A stretch of 64,000 nt of DNA from CAKSUT01 sp045542335 (GCA_045542335.1 JAZQKV010000086.1:1-64000), one strand, 5' to 3'; positions 1 through 9,236 are shown, counted from the first letter of the stretch. The notes: generated by a model from the sequence alone, not told the origin. A program made the numbers and translations.

Positions 1-3000
1 GCAAACGCATGGTTTATCGCAAGAACACCTGTGGGTGCAAGCGTTGTTCACGGTGAAAACGGCGGTGATTTTGTTCTCACACTTGATGACGGACAGGATT
101 ACAACTTTGTTAACCTCACAAACTCCACCACTTCCAACACCTACTCCTACTACATTGACGAGGGTGTTTCGGAGTTTACCCTCACCGAAAGCGGTGATTA
201 CACCATGACTTTCTCAAAAAACGAAAGCAAGACCGTTTCCTTTGTTGATGCAATCAGCGGCAACACAATCGACGGCATGACGACAATTCAGGGACTTGAC
301 ATCACTCTCCCTGCTCTTGAAAACACCGAAACCCACAAATTCCTCGGTTGGGCAAGAACAGAGGGTGCAACAGATATTGAATTTGAAGCAGGAGACACAT
401 TCACCGTTTCCGACGACACAACCCTTTATGCGGTATGGTCTGCGGCAGAGGTTTACACTGTTACATTCATGGCAGACGGTGTTGAATTTGACAAGTTCGT
501 TGGCATTGAGGGAAAGACAATAACATATCCCTCGGGTTATCCTAAAAAAGAGGGTTATTACTTCCAGAAGTGGGACAAGACACCCGAAGCAATCGGTACA
601 GAGGATATTGTTATAAGTGCGGTGTTTGTAAGTAAAGAAGATTACGGCAATGTGGTTTATGTTGACGGCACTGCTGCGGACACAGGCGACGGAACAATCG
701 GAAATCCTTTAACCAGTTTCAAAGAGGCTTCGAAGGCGGTTGCCGCAGGCGGTACTATCGTAGTAATCGGCCCGATCACCCCTGCATATTCGGGTGACAT
801 AAACAACACCGGCGATGTACTCGTTACATCTCTTGACCCCATAACAGGCAAGAACTTTATGGCGACGATCACAGGCGGCACGGTCAATACAGGTTATGTT
901 TCCGGAGGCACTGTTGAAAACGGCGGTTACATCAACCAGACTTCAACTTTCTTCTTCGGAAATGGCGGTAGCGGAAAGATTAAATTTGAAAACATTATTA
1001 TTTCCCAAAACACATATAACTGTTTAACTAATGCCGGAAGCCCCATTGAAATCGGCGAGAATGTTATTTTCCACAGAAAGAGTTATACCACTTATTTTGC
1101 TCTTTCTTCAAGCAATTCGACTGTAGATCCCCTTGATATCAAAGCGACAATCAAATCGGCTATTACCGGTTCTGTTTTCCTTTCACACACTTATACAAGC
1201 ACACTTTCTTCGGTAAATGTTGACTTTTACAAGCCGGTTAATACTTTTAATATAAATGCAAATAATGGTGCAGATTCCGCAGTTACCCTCAACGGTCCCA
1301 TGAATCTTACGATTTATGAGGGTGGTACGGGCACAAAATTCGGCTGTACGGCGGACAGATTTGCTGTAGGCAAGAGTGCTTATCTTTCAATCGTTAGAAA
1401 CAATGCAACAACCGCAGGCACACTTCCTGCAGTTCTTGCGGACAAGACTTATGACATCACCGTTGCTGAAAACGGCACAGTTACCCACACCTCCACAAAG
1501 GGTGTTTACAATGTTGTTTCCGACACCTACAACTATGCAGAGCTTGTTAATGCAGACGGTGAGACGGTTGACGAAGCAATAATCGTTGGCGGCGGACAGC
1601 TCACCGCACCCGGATACGGCGTATACACGGTTGCTTTCTCCAACAAGGAAATTTACAGTGCGGTATACGTTACATCTCCTTATGACGAGATTTGTCCCGA
1701 TGCTTATGCGGTGACAAGCGACGAAACTGACAAGCTCACAATCACGCTTCCCACGCTTGACAATCAGACCGCACACACCTTTAAGGGTTGGACAACCACC
1801 GAGGGTGGCGAAAGCGCAGAATATGCCGGCGGTGTAGAGTACACCCTTGCAGGCGAGGTTACATTCTATGCGGTATGGGAAACAATTCCCACCTCCACCG
1901 TCATCTTCAAGAACGACAACGGAGAAACAATTCACACCGTAACCGGATATGTCGGCTCTCCCCTTACATTCCCCGAAGATAACCCTTACAGATATGGTGA
2001 AAAGCTTCTCGGATACGCTTATGAGGGAACAACCGATGTTCTTGCAGACGATGCAACAATTCCCTCCGAGGACAAGATTGCTCTTCCTGTATGGGGTGCA
2101 ATTCCTGCAGGAGAAACAAGACTTTATGTAAACGCTACTGCAGGTGATGACAGCAACACCGGTACTTCTCCCGATGCTGCTCTTGCAACAATCGCAAAGG
2201 CTGTTTCTCTCCTTGCAACCGACGGCGGTTATATCATTCTCACCGGTGGCGCAAACACCCTCACAGGAGATTGGAACAACACCGGCGATATTACGCTTAC
2301 ATCCCTTGACCCTGTGACAGGTATAAACTACAAGGCAACTACAATTTCTGCAGACAAGCTTTCCTTTACAGGCGGTGCAACCGTTCCTTACAAGGCTCTG
2401 AATTTCGGCTTCACTTCAATTGACGGAAAAATCACGCTTGACAACCTCGCAATGGTAAACACCGGCAGCTATCAGTTCGTCAACTTCAACGGACATCCTT
2501 ATGAAATCGGCGAGGGTATCACGGTTTATCAGCAGGCAGACGCAAGCTCCGAAATTGTCGGCGGTGTGCTTTACATGAGATCTCTCGGCGAGGGAAATTC
2601 CATAAAAACACTTGACGATGGTCTTCACTTCACTCTTAACACCGTTTCCCCCAGTGCTGTACTGAAAATGCTCGGCAAGGCAGGAAGCGATATCCCGGGA
2701 GTTAACCTTACTGTCAACTCGACTTATAACGGCGATCTTCAGTTCGGAAACGACTCCGGTGGAGGCAAAGCAACCGTTACAGGCGATTCAAGATTCACCT
2801 TCAACGCCGGCACCTCCAAGGCAATGGCATTCCAGAGCGCATGGACAAATCCCATTGAAGGTAATGTTTACGCAATTTTCAACAACGATGTTTCAGTTAA
2901 CCTTTCCGCACTTGTATTTGCAGAGGGTTATGGCCTTTATCAGATTCATTCCGGAAGCAAAGCAACTCTTGCACATGGCGAGGTTGCAGGCACATTCGAG

Positions 3001-6000
3001 CTTACACTTAAAGATGATTACAACTACAAATTTGTAAAGCTCCTCAATTCAGCAGGAACAATTGTTGACTATGTGGCAATAACCGATGGCAAGGCATTTA
3101 TCACTCTCCCTGCACTTGATACCTACACTCTTGACTACACTGATGTTTCGTTCCACAAGATTACCTTTGCAACCGGTGACGAAAGCATTGTAATAAGTGA
3201 TGCATGGCATGAAGACAACACGGATATCGAGATTCCCACTGAGCTCTACCGTTACGGTTATGAGTTCGGCGGTTGGACCGACGGTACAACAACCTACACC
3301 GATGGTCTTATAACAATGCCCGAAAAGAACATCACTCTCACGGCAGTATGGACTGTTGCACCCGAATATACAATTACATTTGATGCTAATGGTGCTGACA
3401 TTACAGTTCCCGAAAGTGTTACAGATTACGTCAACGAAAACATCGTTCTCGAAAGCAAAAAATCGGAGAATTCAACCTTTATCGGTTGGAGCGAAGACCC
3501 CAACAGCACAGTTGGCGTTCTCAACCATGTAATCAAGGAAGACACAACCCTTTATGCAATAACCACCACTGAGCCTGTCTACATTATCGAATCTCATTTC
3601 AGAGGAGATCCCAATGATTACACAGGTCCAAGATGTCAGTTCAGACGCTATGTTGTTGATGTTTATCTTGAAAACGCAGTTGCAAACTCCGGTTCATTCA
3701 AGCTTAACACCAATAATAAGTTTCTTTATTATCTTGGTCATGTTCCCGTTGTGGGCGTTGATGCAACGGTAACAGCGCAAAATTCCTCAGGTACTGTTGC
3801 GGGAATGCCCGGCCTTGGCTATCATTTCACAAGCAGTATTGAATTCAAATGGACAAGTGATGAGCCGGTTGACACCACAAACGGCAGAAGACGTGTGGCA
3901 CGCATCATGTTGTATTTCGGCGTTTGGGGCATGGGTTACAGCGAAATCGAAAGCCGCACAACCGACGAGGTTGTATCTCCATTTGCCGGCTACACAGCTC
4001 TTGCAGGAGAAGACACAGCTCTTGTTACAGCAAACTTCTACAAGGGTGTAAAGAGTGAGGAAGTTAAACTCACAGGTAAGGTTACAATTGAAGGCAGAGA
4101 AAGAGGCGACAGCGCAAAGTATGATTACGCGAAGCTTTATATTCTCGACAGCGAGGGCGACGCAGTTGAATACATCGTTCTTGAAGATTCAGATGCCGAC
4201 AGACGCACATTCACCTATTCCACAAACATTATCCCCGGAGATTACACACTTCGTGTTATCAAGTCGGGATATGCAACAAGAAATGTTCCCTTCACCGTAA
4301 CCGAAAGCGGAACTGCTCCAAGTGTGGTTCTCTTTGCAGGTGACACAGCAGATGAAAGCGGACACGGCGACGGAATTGTTGACATTGATGACTTCTTGAA
4401 GATTCTCCGCAGTTTCTCCACCGACTTCCCCACCGAAGAATACATAAGTGCCCTTGACGTGAACGAAGACGGAAAAATAAACGTTGCAGACGTGGCAATT
4501 ATAAAGAACAACATCACCATGGTAGTCAACAATGCAACAGTTGAAAGCGAAATTGACACAACAATCTGCAAGCTCTCCGACTGGACGACTTTGGTCAAGG
4601 ATGGCGTAATCAAGGTGACAGGCGGAAGCGAAACAGCCATTAACAATGCCATGGCATATCTTGAAGAATGCAAAAAAGGCAACTCTTATGCAATTCCTGC
4701 GCAGATGAGCCATTGTGAGGACTATGATCTTTCCGACATAAGAATCGGCGACAAGAGTATCAGCGAATACAAAATTGTAATTGCCGAGAACGACGAAATT
4801 GCTGCAGATTATGCACAGTATATTTACGACTACATTTCCGAAGTTTCCGGTTTCGGACTTGACATTGTTTACGATACTGAAACCGAAAGCGCATATGAAA
4901 TAGTCGTTGGAAATACTGCAAGACTTGCAAATCCCATAACCGAAGTTGAAAAATACAGTGTTTATGAGCAGGACGGCAAGTTTTATGTGTTCTATGGCGA
5001 TGAGCAGAGCGCAGAAATGGCGTGCCTTGATCTTTGTGAAAAAATCCTCGGCAAAGCAAGCGCAGGCTTTGACGGTGATTCTGTCGTAAATGTTGTAAGA
5101 GGCGAAAAGCACGAGGGTGCATGGTCTGTTCTCACAAGATTCGGCGTTATGTCTGATACTCACGTTGGAGTTGGTAAGAAGTGGGCTAACTACGATTGGC
5201 TCCACAGCACCTTTGATAACTTTGAAAAGATTCACGCAGAAAATCCCCTTGACTTCATGGTTTCCCTTGGTGACAACATTGACGACGGTTATACAAACAC
5301 CTATGCAACAGACTATGCAATATATCTTGAAGAGATGAAGAATCTTGACATCTGCGATCCTGTTAACCCCATTGATGGCAGAGCTGATGGCATGATTCCT
5401 CACTACGAAATCTGCGGAAACCACGACCCCATTGCAGGTCAGCTTGACAGCAACGGCGACCTTAAAATCCGTTTCTTCAAGAACAAGCTGTGGTACACCG
5501 AAAATGAAGCAGGCGAAAAGGTTGCACATATCGCATTCTTTACAGATTACGGCGGATATCCGCTTTATAACGTCGAATACTCCCAAAGCACGGACAGCTA
5601 CCGTTCTTATGGTAAAGCAAATGATGAAATGGTTAAGTTTGTTGAGGACTCCATAATCGAAGCAAATGCCGAGGGCGCAAAGCATATTATTCTTTACAAC
5701 CACTACGGTATTGCGCAGGATCTCGGCGCACCCGTTCTTCCCGAAACAGGTCTTGAAAAGATTGCGAAAGTTTGCGAAAAGTATGGCATTAAGCTGTTCT
5801 TCAACGGTCATGAGCACGACAACCCCTATACGCTCAGACGTTATAACGACATTTATGACTACGACTGTTCAATGACTGCCGCAAAGCACTCAGTTGTTGA
5901 AATAACAACCCTGCGTGCAAAGGTTACAATCTACACTAAGGACGGCTCTATTTACCGTCAGGACATCATTCCCCTCTCCGGTAGAGGCGAAGCGGTTCAG

Positions 6001-6015
6001 GTATACGCACAGTAA
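1..6015 (+). CDS. Giant secreted multidomain dockerin protein with C-terminal metallophosphoesterase (5' partial)
   Basis: The frame is open from the first base, so the N-terminus and any signal peptide lie outside the window; 2004 residues are visible. Seen: several InlB/Listeria-Bacteroides-type repeats ending in LYAVW or TAVW; two copies of a beta-helix-like segment opening VYVDGTAADTGDGT (near 655) and LYVNATAGDDSNTGT (near 2120); a cohesin-like beta segment (about 3590-4010); a carboxypeptidase-regulatory-like strand region; and a dockerin (about 4336-4520: GDGIVDIDDF, then DVNEDGKINVADV). A GH67/GH20 N-terminal-like region (about 4700-5090) precedes a calcineurin-like phosphoesterase (about 5135-5970) with DTH, GDN, GNHD and GHEHD metal-ligand motifs. 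Family knowledge: such phosphoesterases cleave phosphomonoesters or diesters. Inference: an extracellular, scaffold-attached enzyme; substrate unknown. A strong terminator follows the stop. Confidence 0.85.
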   Translation, partial: ANAWFIARTPVGASVVHGENGGDFVLTLDDGQDYNFVNLTNSTTSNTYSYYIDEGVSEFTLTESGDYTMTFSKNESKTVSFVDAISGNTIDGMTTIQGLDITLPALENTETHKFLGWARTEGATDIEFEAGDTFTVSDDTTLYAVWSAAEVYTVTFMADGVEFDKFVGIEGKTITYPSGYPKKEGYYFQKWDKTPEAIGTEDIVISAVFVSKEDYGNVVYVDGTAADTGDGTIGNPLTSFKEASKAVAAGGTIVVIGPITPAYSGDINNTGDVLVTSLDPITGKNFMATITGGTVNTGYVSGGTVENGGYINQTSTFFFGNGGSGKIKFENIIISQNTYNCLTNAGSPIEIGENVIFHRKSYTTYFALSSSNSTVDPLDIKATIKSAITGSVFLSHTYTSTLSSVNVDFYKPVNTFNINANNGADSAVTLNGPMNLTIYEGGTGTKFGCTADRFAVGKSAYLSIVRNNATTAGTLPAVLADKTYDITVAENGTVTHTSTKGVYNVVSDTYNYAELVNADGETVDEAIIVGGGQLTAPGYGVYTVAFSNKEIYSAVYVTSPYDEICPDAYAVTSDETDKLTITLPTLDNQTAHTFKGWTTTEGGESAEYAGGVEYTLAGEVTFYAVWETIPTSTVIFKNDNGETIHTVTGYVGSPLTFPEDNPYRYGEKLLGYAYEGTTDVLADDATIPSEDKIALPVWGAIPAGETRLYVNATAGDDSNTGTSPDAALATIAKAVSLLATDGGYIILTGGANTLTGDWNNTGDITLTSLDPVTGINYKATTISADKLSFTGGATVPYKALNFGFTSIDGKITLDNLAMVNTGSYQFVNFNGHPYEIGEGITVYQQADASSEIVGGVLYMRSLGEGNSIKTLDDGLHFTLNTVSPSAVLKMLGKAGSDIPGVNLTVNSTYNGDLQFGNDSGGGKATVTGDSRFTFNAGTSKAMAFQSAWTNPIEGNVYAIFNNDVSVNLSALVFAEGYGLYQIHSGSKATLAHGEVAGTFELTLKDDYNYKFVKLLNSAGTIVDYVAITDGKAFITLPALDTYTLDYTDVSFHKITFATGDESIVISDAWHEDNTDIEIPTELYRYGYEFGGWTDGTTTYTDGLITMPEKNITLTAVWTVAPEYTITFDANGADITVPESVTDYVNENIVLESKKSENSTFIGWSEDPNSTVGVLNHVIKEDTTLYAITTTEPVYIIESHFRGDPNDYTGPRCQFRRYVVDVYLENAVANSGSFKLNTNNKFLYYLGHVPVVGVDATVTAQNSSGTVAGMPGLGYHFTSSIEFKWTSDEPVDTTNGRRRVARIMLYFGVWGMGYSEIESRTTDEVVSPFAGYTALAGEDTALVTANFYKGVKSEEVKLTGKVTIEGRERGDSAKYDYAKLYILDSEGDAVEYIVLEDSDADRRTFTYSTNIIPGDYTLRVIKSGYATRNVPFTVTESGTAPSVVLFAGDTADESGHGDGIVDIDDFLKILRSFSTDFPTEEYISALDVNEDGKINVADVAIIKNNITMVVNNATVESEIDTTICKLSDWTTLVKDGVIKVTGGSETAINNAMAYLEECKKGNSYAIPAQMSHCEDYDLSDIRIGDKSISEYKIVIAENDEIAADYAQYIYDYISEVSGFGLDIVYDTETESAYEIVVGNTARLANPITEVEKYSVYEQDGKFYVFYGDEQSAEMACLDLCEKILGKASAGFDGDSVVNVVRGEKHEGAWSVLTRFGVMSDTHVGVGKKWANYDWLHSTFDNFEKIHAENPLDFMVSLGDNIDDGYTNTYATDYAIYLEEMKNLDICDPVNPIDGRADGMIPHYEICGNHDPIAGQLDSNGDLKIRFFKNKLWYTENEAGEKVAHIAFFTDYGGYPLYNVEYSQSTDSYRSYGKANDEMVKFVEDSIIEANAEGAKHIILYNHYGIAQDLGAPVLPETGLEKIAKVCEKYGIKLFFNGHEHDNPYTLRRYNDIYDYDCSMTAAKHSVVEITTLRAKVTIYTKDGSIYRQDIIPLSGRGEAVQVYAQ

Positions 6016-6027
6016 GTGCAGTTCTAC

Positions 6028-6062
6028 AAAGGGTGTGCTTTTTACAAAAAGCACACCCTTTT
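6028..6062 (+). terminator. Rho-independent terminator
   Basis: A near-perfect hairpin (AAGGGTGTGCTTTTT / AAAAAGCACACCCTT with a very short loop) lies 13 bases after the stop of the giant dockerin gene and ends in a short T run. Confidence 0.9.
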
Positions 6063-6189
6063 AATCTATCCGGGATACCGACACAAAAACTTCGCAAGCT
6101 CTATGATGAAGAATTAACCATTCTGAATCAAGGGTAGCATCGTTTCTGTATCAAAATCTCACAGCTTAAATAAAAGTGTTTTGGAAACA

Positions 6190-6224
6190 AAAAAGCTGAA
6201 CGAATTATTCTCGTTCAGCCTTTT
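6190..6224 (-). terminator. Rho-independent terminator of the SGNH hydrolase gene
   Basis: The stem GCTGAACGA / TCGTTCAGC (6195-6203 with 6211-6219), read on the minus strand, is followed by a run of six T. It lies about 45 bases downstream of the minus-strand SGNH gene. The rest of the 6063-6268 gap shows no gene. Confidence 0.8.
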
Positions 6225-6268
6225 GGTTTGTTTTTAAAACGAAAAATGTTATAAAACCGTCCTTTCTT

Positions 6269-6892
6269 TTAAATGCCGCGCTTTGACGAAATCTCACCGA
6301 TTATTGTATCGGCAATAAGCTCATAGCCCTCTTGAACGAAATGAACCCCGTCATTGGACAGAAGCGAAGAATTCTCAAGAGTGACCGAATAAAGGTCAAT
6401 GACATGAAGATTATATTTTCCGGCAATTTCAAGTGCTATTTTATTTCGTGCAACAACCCTTTTATCTCTTGCTTCATTTGAAACGTGAGTTGTAAGAACC
6501 AGGAAAACAGGTGTGTCGCAAAAACTTTCCATGAGAAATCTGACCATTTTTTCGTAATATACAGCATATTCGGTTTCGTCACAGAGATGCCAGCCGTGAA
6601 GCCCATTATTGAAAAGAACTGCGTCACGTCTTTCCTCCTGTGCCGCAAAAATCTTAACGGAATCTATGAAATAAGGGTTATCAACCGCCTTGGAGGTGCC
6701 AAAGCCATCGAAAAGGATTTTTTCGTTTGTTCTCATGGTTGCGATTCTTCTTGTTCCGCAGGAAATTGAATCGCCTATGTACAACACACGGGTGGATTCG
6801 GGTGTCGTTGCACGTTCTATCCACAAGTTGTCCCACTCATAGGTTTCGAGTTTTTCCTTTCTTTCATTTTGTTCGTAAGTGAAGCCTGTCAT
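6269..6892 (-). CDS. SGNH/GDSL-type hydrolase
   Basis: 207 residues, no signal peptide, so probably cytoplasmic. The SGNH blocks are visible: block I YIGDSIS with the nucleophile serine (near residue 43), an FNNGLHGW block with the Asn/Gly oxyanion residues, and a C-terminal NDGVHF with the Asp-x-x-His pair. The family comprises esterases and deacetylases acting on acylated sugars or lipids; the substrate is not readable from the sequence. A GAGGTGA ribosome-binding site precedes the ATG. It is monocistronic with its own terminator. A second SGNH protein at 49.9 kb has a different sequence, so they are not a recent duplicate pair. Confidence 0.8.
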   Translation of the reverse strand: MTGFTYEQNERKEKLETYEWDNLWIERATTPESTRVLYIGDSISCGTRRIATMRTNEKILFDGFGTSKAVDNPYFIDSVKIFAAQEERRDAVLFNNGLHGWHLCDETEYAVYYEKMVRFLMESFCDTPVFLVLTTHVSNEARDKRVVARNKIALEIAGKYNLHVIDLYSVTLENSSLLSNDGVHFVQEGYELIADTIIGEISSKRGI

Positions 6893-7030
6893 TTTGTCAC
6901 CTCATATTAAAACATTGTAGCCTATCAGCATAAATGCACTTAAACATTTGTCAATTCACATTATATCACACAAATTTCCAAATATCAACCCCTAAAAGCA
7001 TTTTTAATCAAAAACCGGACATATCTGCCA

Positions 7031-8170
7031 TCAGCGCCGACCGCCCGGTTCGTCAAAGCCATGACCGCCATCGGAGTGCCCGTGTGGCATCGGACTTTTC
7101 GGTTCAGGTGCTTGCGGAAGTTCAGGAGTATGAACCCTCTCCGACTTTTGTGGAGGCGGTACTTCTTCCGGCGGATCTGTGACTTCCGGTGTTACGGAAT
7201 ATGAAGTTTCTTCGTGTGGCTCTGTCATTTCGGGCATAGCGGACACTTCGGGAAACTTTGGAGTATGAATTTTCTCCGACTTTGACGGAGGAGGTACTTC
7301 TTCCGGCGGTTCCTCAACTTCGGGCGTTTCTGAATGTGGAGCTTTTTCGGGAAGCTCCGCCGTTTCGGACACAGTAAGCACTTCTGAAACCTCCGGCAGT
7401 TCTTCTGTGCTCTCTGTCGTTACTGGCTCTGCTTGATTCTTCGATTCTTGATCATTTTCAGGTGAATTTTCATCGGTCGCTTCTTCAGGCAATGTGGGCG
7501 GTATTTTTTCGACATCGTTTTTGACGCCGACAGGTAACTTTTGATTTTTTTCTTCAGACTCTGCAGTGTAGGGGTAAACGCTTTCACCGGTTTCTGCGTG
7601 TTTAACCTCCACCGTCACCGCAAGAGTCTCTCTGTATTTCGTGTTTATACTGCTTGCTATCTTCTCGCCCGTTTCGGCAATCCAGCTTTCATTTTTTGCT
7701 TTCAAGGCAACGGTTATTTCCCCACCATAAGCAAGGTATTCCTTTTCAACAGCTCGATCCACAATGTCATTTACAACCGCATCAATGGGTTTGTTTTTAT
7801 ACCTGTAATCCGAGACAAGCGTTTTTCCGTCATCGTTTATTCCCTTGACATCAATTACGGCGTTGTCACGATTTACGTCAATGCGGATTTCAGGATTTAT
7901 CGTTACGTAAACCGATCCGTATGGTACAGTTGCAAGCTTCAATACTCCAAGCGTTACAAGAACAAAACACGCCACCGCAACGGCAAAACAACCAAGGCAT
8001 TTATATTTTGCAAAGCCTGACGCACTCTCGTTCTTCGGGCACAGCTCAACAATATCCGTCACCGTCTGTCCCACTTCATAGTGCCTGTTTGCCACATTGT
8101 GAAAGCCTCCGCTTTCGTCAAGTACCACTGCATAGCTTAAATGACATTCCATTACGATATACTTTTTCAC
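7031..8170 (-). CDS. rsgI: RsgI-type membrane anti-sigma factor
   Basis: 379 residues from a GTG start that overlaps the sigI stop (GTGA), so translation is coupled. Residues 1-45 match the RsgI N-terminal cytoplasmic domain, which binds SigI. One membrane segment lies at about residues 58-80. It is followed by the conserved extracytoplasmic RsgI region containing an Asn-Pro pair (N92-P93, VTINPEIRI); in characterised RsgI proteins an Asn-Pro bond here is a self-cleavage site. From about residue 200 the protein is Pro/Glu-rich and contains a 45-residue tandem duplication (PPEEVPPP...SEK.HTP). It ends in a His/Gly-rich tail. No carbohydrate-binding module is recognisable at the C-terminus, unlike many clostridial RsgI proteins. 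Inference: surface sensor that releases SigI on an unknown signal. Confidence 0.85.
   Translation of the reverse strand: MKKYIVMECHLSYAVVLDESGGFHNVANRHYEVGQTVTDIVELCPKNESASGFAKYKCLGCFAVAVACFVLVTLGVLKLATVPYGSVYVTINPEIRIDVNRDNAVIDVKGINDDGKTLVSDYRYKNKPIDAVVNDIVDRAVEKEYLAYGGEITVALKAKNESWIAETGEKIASSINTKYRETLAVTVEVKHAETGESVYPYTAESEEKNQKLPVGVKNDVEKIPPTLPEEATDENSPENDQESKNQAEPVTTESTEELPEVSEVLTVSETAELPEKAPHSETPEVEEPPEEVPPPSKSEKIHTPKFPEVSAMPEMTEPHEETSYSVTPEVTDPPEEVPPPQKSERVHTPELPQAPEPKSPMPHGHSDGGHGFDEPGGRR
7110..7340 (-). repeat. 135-bp tandem duplication inside rsgI
   Basis: The 16-base block GTACTTCTTCCGGCGG occurs at 7159 and again at 7294, exactly 135 bases (45 codons) apart. It sits inside two diverged copies of a Pro/Glu-rich unit in the extracellular stalk of RsgI. 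The copies have diverged at synonymous and non-synonymous sites, so the duplication is not recent. Confidence 0.75.
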
Positions 8171-8895
8171 GTGCGCTCTCCCCCTTTCACAACAAGCATA
8201 GGTTTGAGATGCTCACGGATAATTTCATACCCATTTGTCTGAATCAAAAGCATAACAAGAATATATTTTCTGTGACGTTCAAGTGTTTTTCTTTCAACAC
8301 CTGTTCCCAAAACAAGTTTAGCAAGAGGAAGCTTTTTTGTTTCAAGAAGCTCGTCAAGAAGCTCCTTGTTTTGTGATGCATATCTTATTGCAGCCTGACA
8401 GGCTTCAACAGTTCGCTTTTGTTTAGGGGAATTTTCCGACACGTCACAGAATCTTACACCAAATTGAGCCATAACACCAGAAAGCTCGGCAATTTCCTGT
8501 TTTGTAGCTTCAAGTGTCAAGGCTTGCTCATAGTAGTCGATGTTATCTGTAAGGTTGTCTTTGAGCAGTTTTCCGTTATTTCCAACTGCTTCATCAAGGG
8601 AAACATGCCCCTTGTGCCTCTGCTCCTTGCGTGAATAGTCTATAAGCCGGCTCTTTATAACCATTGCCGCATATTTTAAAAATGCTCCTCTTTTGCTTTG
8701 ATAGCCTCGAATTGCCTCATGAAAGGCTATCATGGCAATGCTGAATTCATCGTCCTCGTCAAGACACGTTCTTGAAAGAAACTTTGAAGTTTCCGATTTT
8801 ATAAATGGTATGTAATTGCGAATCATTTGGTCCGCACAGTGCATATCACACTTTGCTTGTTCAATTTGCTTCAAAAGTTCATTATCGTCGCTCAT
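8167..8895 (-). CDS. sigI: RNA polymerase sigma factor SigI
   Basis: 242 residues. The region-2-like segment (about residues 44-100: DEDDEFSIAMIAFHEAI, then the FLKYAAMVIKSRLIDYSRK helix) and the C-terminal segment (KKLPLAKLVLGTGVERKTLERHRKYI, a helix-turn-helix) match the SigI family. These alternative sigma factors control heat response in Bacillus and polysaccharide-degradation genes in cellulosome-forming Clostridia. The gene is followed by overlapping rsgI, the usual order. An AGGTGTGATCCG leader precedes the ATG. A candidate SigI-type promoter just upstream suggests autoregulation. Confidence 0.9.
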   Translation of the reverse strand: MSDDNELLKQIEQAKCDMHCADQMIRNYIPFIKSETSKFLSRTCLDEDDEFSIAMIAFHEAIRGYQSKRGAFLKYAAMVIKSRLIDYSRKEQRHKGHVSLDEAVGNNGKLLKDNLTDNIDYYEQALTLEATKQEIAELSGVMAQFGVRFCDVSENSPKQKRTVEACQAAIRYASQNKELLDELLETKKLPLAKLVLGTGVERKTLERHRKYILVMLLIQTNGYEIIREHLKPMLVVKGGERT

Positions 8896-8921
8896 CGGAT
8901 CACACCTCTTTCCTTAAAGAA

Positions 8922-8949
8922 TACGTTAAAACTTTTGAAAAAACGGGGT
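8922..8949 (-). promoter_or_regulatory. Candidate SigI-dependent autoregulatory promoter
   Basis: On the minus strand ACCCCG (8949-8944) is followed, after 18 bases, by CGTA (8925-8922), about 27 bases before the sigI start codon. Known SigI promoters have a C-rich ACCCC-like -35 and a CGA/CGWA-type -10. The match is by eye and the leader would be short. Confidence 0.4.
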
Positions 8950-8997
8950 GGCAAAATTTTTTTCGCACAACTATCTTTGGCAACGCTACCGTTAACC

Positions 8998-9025
8998 ACT
9001 GTACTGTACTGTACTGTACTGTACT
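8998..9025. repeat. GTACT pentanucleotide microsatellite
   Basis: Five perfect head-to-tail copies of GTACT (9001-9025), preceded by a partial ACT unit, lie about 100 bases upstream of sigI. A 5-base unit in non-coding DNA changes spacing rather than reading frame if it slips. The 9026-9236 stretch beside it shows no gene. Confidence 0.9.
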
Positions 9026-9236
9026 TTACACTTATATTATATCATGCCTAAAGGTTCTTTTTAAAGCTGTTTTTGTAAACTCAGATGATTCAAGAGAAGA
9101 TGCTTCACCATATTCTGCCTTTATCTTCGCAGACAAAAAATAAATTATGATAGTTTTGTGCAACGCCGGATACAAAATCACATTGACTTTGCATCAGGAT
9201 GATGATAGAATAACTCCGAGCTTTAAACAGGTTATC

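Noticed and set aside
4189..5817. Long open frame antisense to the dockerin giant, with similar antisense frames at 22281-23528 and 55988-57538
   Set aside because: They lie fully opposite well-supported genes, lack ribosome-binding sites and have low-complexity Cys/Ile/Val-rich products typical of antisense frames.
7013..7050. Terminator after rsgI (AACCGG / CCGGTT followed by TTTT on the minus strand)
   Set aside because: Only six pairs around a 26-base loop, overlapping the stop codon; too weak to list.
8998..9025. CRISPR-like repeat
   Set aside because: A 5-base direct repeat without spacers is a microsatellite.
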